NCBI RefSeq assembly: GCF_024733555.1
Contig: NZ_JANIOF010000004.1
Span: forward strand, 186,001-250,000
Direction: 5' to 3'
Length of the DNA stretch: 64,000 nt
Source: Paenibacillus sp. SC116
GTDB taxonomy: Bacteria > Bacillota > Bacilli > Paenibacillales > Paenibacillaceae
Shown: piece by piece, positions 62,311-64,000 of the stretch
Layout of the letters: every line of letters starts with the position of its first letter
How positions within the stretch are numbered: position 1 is the stretch's first letter
Notes under the pieces: model-generated
The model's database searches: none
Told to the model about the DNA's origin: nothing
Seen by the model: the letters and a program-made list of their open reading frames with translations, nothing else
Program-made: the position numbers and the translations under genes

Positions 62311-64000
62311 ATGACGGATCGTAGACAACGTTTTGAGCTGCTAATGAAGCAAGCCGAACTGCCGCCCGAACTTATCCATACCTTTTTTCAAGATGGACAT
62401 ATCGATCGTGTAGAAACAAGCCGTTCGAATCGGGAATGGACGATCCACATCGAAAAATCAACGATTGTACCACCGGAAGCGTACCGAACATTTTGTTTGA
62501 AAATCCAAGATAAAATGTCTCATATCGCAAAGATAAGAATCATTTTTCATTATGAAGAAGTGGTTTCTTATCAAGAAGTCGTTGAATCTTATTGGCAGCT
62601 ATTCATGGAATGGGTGAAACGTGAGGTTGCTTCCGTAAATGGTTGGCTGCATCGGGCGCAGATTGAAGTTGAATCTGATCTGGTTCGGATATTACTAACT
62701 GAAGAAACTTCATTGGAACTGGCTAAGAAAAAGCAAATTGATGAATACGTCAAGCGCTTCTATGATACGTATTTCTCTCGCCAATTACGTGTACAGCTTC
62801 AGATTGGACAGCAAGACAAAGAAGTGGTCCAGGAATTCCAAGCGAAGCTGGTTGAGGAAGAACGTAAAGCTGTTCAGCGCATGATGGAAGAAGCTGCGTT
62901 GGAGTCTGTCGATCAAGATGCTGAACCGGGAGTTGTTCCGGATCGTCTACAATTTGGCTATGAAGTTAAAGATCAACCTATGCCAATTATGGACGTGCAG
63001 GATGAAGAGAAGCGTGTTACATTGCAAGGTATGGTATTCGGATTGGAAACGAAGGAACTGCGGAATGGTAATACGCTATTTACCTACAATGTAACGGACT
63101 TTTCTGATTCCATGCTAATCAAGATGTTTGCTAAGTCAAAAGAAGATGTACTTAAACTTAGTCTCTTATCGAACGGAAAATGGGTTAAAGTACGTGGTCG
63201 TGTCGAGTATGACCGGTTTATGATGACACCAGAGCTAGTTATGCTCGCGTCTGATTTGCAAGAAGTAACTGCTCCTCCAGAACGCCAAGATACAGCAGAG
63301 GAAAAGCGGGTAGAGTTCCATTTGCACACGACGATGAGCACGATGGATGCCGTTACTTCAATTGATAGTTATGTGAAGCAAGCAGCGAAGTGGGGACATA
63401 AGGCAATAGCTGTTACGGATCATGCCAATGTCCAATGTTATCCAGAAGCTGCTAAGGCTGCGAAAAAGCATGGTGTCAAAGTGATTTATGGTCTGGAAGC
63501 GAATGTGGTCAATGATAATACGGAAGTCGTTATGAATGCAGGACCCCGCAACTTGAAAGAGGCAACTTATGTTGTATTTGATATCGAGACAACGGGTCTA
63601 TCCGTATCGAACAACAAAATTATCGAGATTGCGGCAGTTAAAATGCAGGACGGCAAAGAGATTGATCGGTACGCTTCATTCGTTAATCCGCATGAACGTA
63701 TTCCATACAACATCCAGCAATTAACGAATATTACGGACGATATGGTTCAAGATGCGCCCGAAGTAGATGAAGTGTTGAAACAGTTCGTAGCGTTTGTGGA
63801 AGACGATATCCTAGTTGCTCATAATGCTCGATTTGATATGGGCTTCGTACAGCATAATCTGAAACAGTTAGGATTGGCGGAACTGTCTAACCCTGTATTG
63901 GATACGCTTGAACTAGCAAGATTGATTCATCCAACAATCAAAAATCATCGACTAAATACGTTGGCAGACAAGTATAAAGTATCGCTTGAAAATCATCACC
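62311..64000 (+). CDS. polC: DNA polymerase III subunit alpha, Gram-positive type PolC (5' part, cut by the window end)
   Basis: PolC is the replicative polymerase of low-GC Gram-positives. The first 563 residues are visible and the frame is open to the end. In order: the N-terminal domain (starts MTDRRQRFELLMKQAEL), an OB-fold region (about 230-320: VTLQGMVFGLETKELRNGN), the PHP domain (from about 335: FHLHTTMSTMDAV, VTDHANVQCYPEA) and the inserted DEDDh exonuclease (from about 422: YVVFDIETTGLS, VAHNARFDMGFVQ). AGGAGGTGG lies just before ATG 62311. The polymerase core is beyond the window. Confidence 0.97.
   Translation, partial: MTDRRQRFELLMKQAELPPELIHTFFQDGHIDRVETSRSNREWTIHIEKSTIVPPEAYRTFCLKIQDKMSHIAKIRIIFHYEEVVSYQEVVESYWQLFMEWVKREVASVNGWLHRAQIEVESDLVRILLTEETSLELAKKKQIDEYVKRFYDTYFSRQLRVQLQIGQQDKEVVQEFQAKLVEEERKAVQRMMEEAALESVDQDAEPGVVPDRLQFGYEVKDQPMPIMDVQDEEKRVTLQGMVFGLETKELRNGNTLFTYNVTDFSDSMLIKMFAKSKEDVLKLSLLSNGKWVKVRGRVEYDRFMMTPELVMLASDLQEVTAPPERQDTAEEKRVEFHLHTTMSTMDAVTSIDSYVKQAAKWGHKAIAVTDHANVQCYPEAAKAAKKHGVKVIYGLEANVVNDNTEVVMNAGPRNLKEATYVVFDIETTGLSVSNNKIIEIAAVKMQDGKEIDRYASFVNPHERIPYNIQQLTNITDDMVQDAPEVDEVLKQFVAFVEDDILVAHNARFDMGFVQHNLKQLGLAELSNPVLDTLELARLIHPTIKNHRLNTLADKYKVSLENHH

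Overview
The window is a stretch of Gram-positive chromosome, most likely from Paenibacillus or a close relative in the Paenibacillaceae (inference). The gene order follows the Bacillus subtilis block ffh-rpsP-rimM-trmD-rplS-rbgA-rnhB-ylqG-ylqH-sucCD-dprA-topA-trmFO-hslVU-fla/che-rpsB-tsf-pyrH-frr-uppS-cdsA-dxr-rseP-proS-polC. Several differences set it apart from Bacillus: a lepB next to rplS, no xerC or codY around hslVU, a short EF-Ts, an archaeal/eukaryal-type prolyl-tRNA synthetase, and Paenibacillus-like small genes after sigD. Base composition is moderate. I see no rRNA, tRNA, CRISPR array, phage or insertion sequence.

Region by region. Positions 1-4001 hold translation and SRP genes (end of ffh, rpsP, khpA, rimM, trmD, rplS), with a GNAT acetyltransferase and a small unknown gene inserted before rplS. 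Positions 4123-9839 hold lepB, rbgA, a membrane protein, rnhB, a FliK-like/FlhB-C-like pair (ylqG-ylqH) and yraN. The only minus-strand gene is comM (10232-11779). Positions 12257-19955 hold sucCD, dprA, topA, trmFO and hslV, followed by hslU and a strong terminator at 21429.

Positions 21680-53256 are one long co-directional motility and chemotaxis operon: flgB flgC fliE fliF fliG fliH fliI fliJ ylxF fliK flgD (flg_new) flgE swrD fliL fliM fliY cheY fliO fliP fliQ fliR flhB flhA flhF flhG cheB cheA cheW cheC cheD (membrane unknown) sigD, then a FapA-family gene and three small genes. They encode the basal body, export gate, hook, switch, most of the chemotaxis signalling core, and the sigma factor for late flagellar genes. 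Many genes overlap by 1-11 bases, which implies translational coupling.

Positions 53452-64000 return to housekeeping: rpsB, tsf, pyrH, frr, uppS, cdsA, dxr, rseP, proS and the 5' part of polC. Internal terminator-like hairpins divide this block.

Nothing here is a clearly new defence or metabolic system. The observations most worth following are a perfect sigma-D -10 box in front of the ylqG-ylqH pair, which would tie this stand-alone FliK-like/FlhB-C-like module to motility; two U-less 12-bp hairpins inside the flagellar operon; a long multi-segment hairpin between proS and polC; and the post-sigD cluster of uncharacterised membrane proteins.
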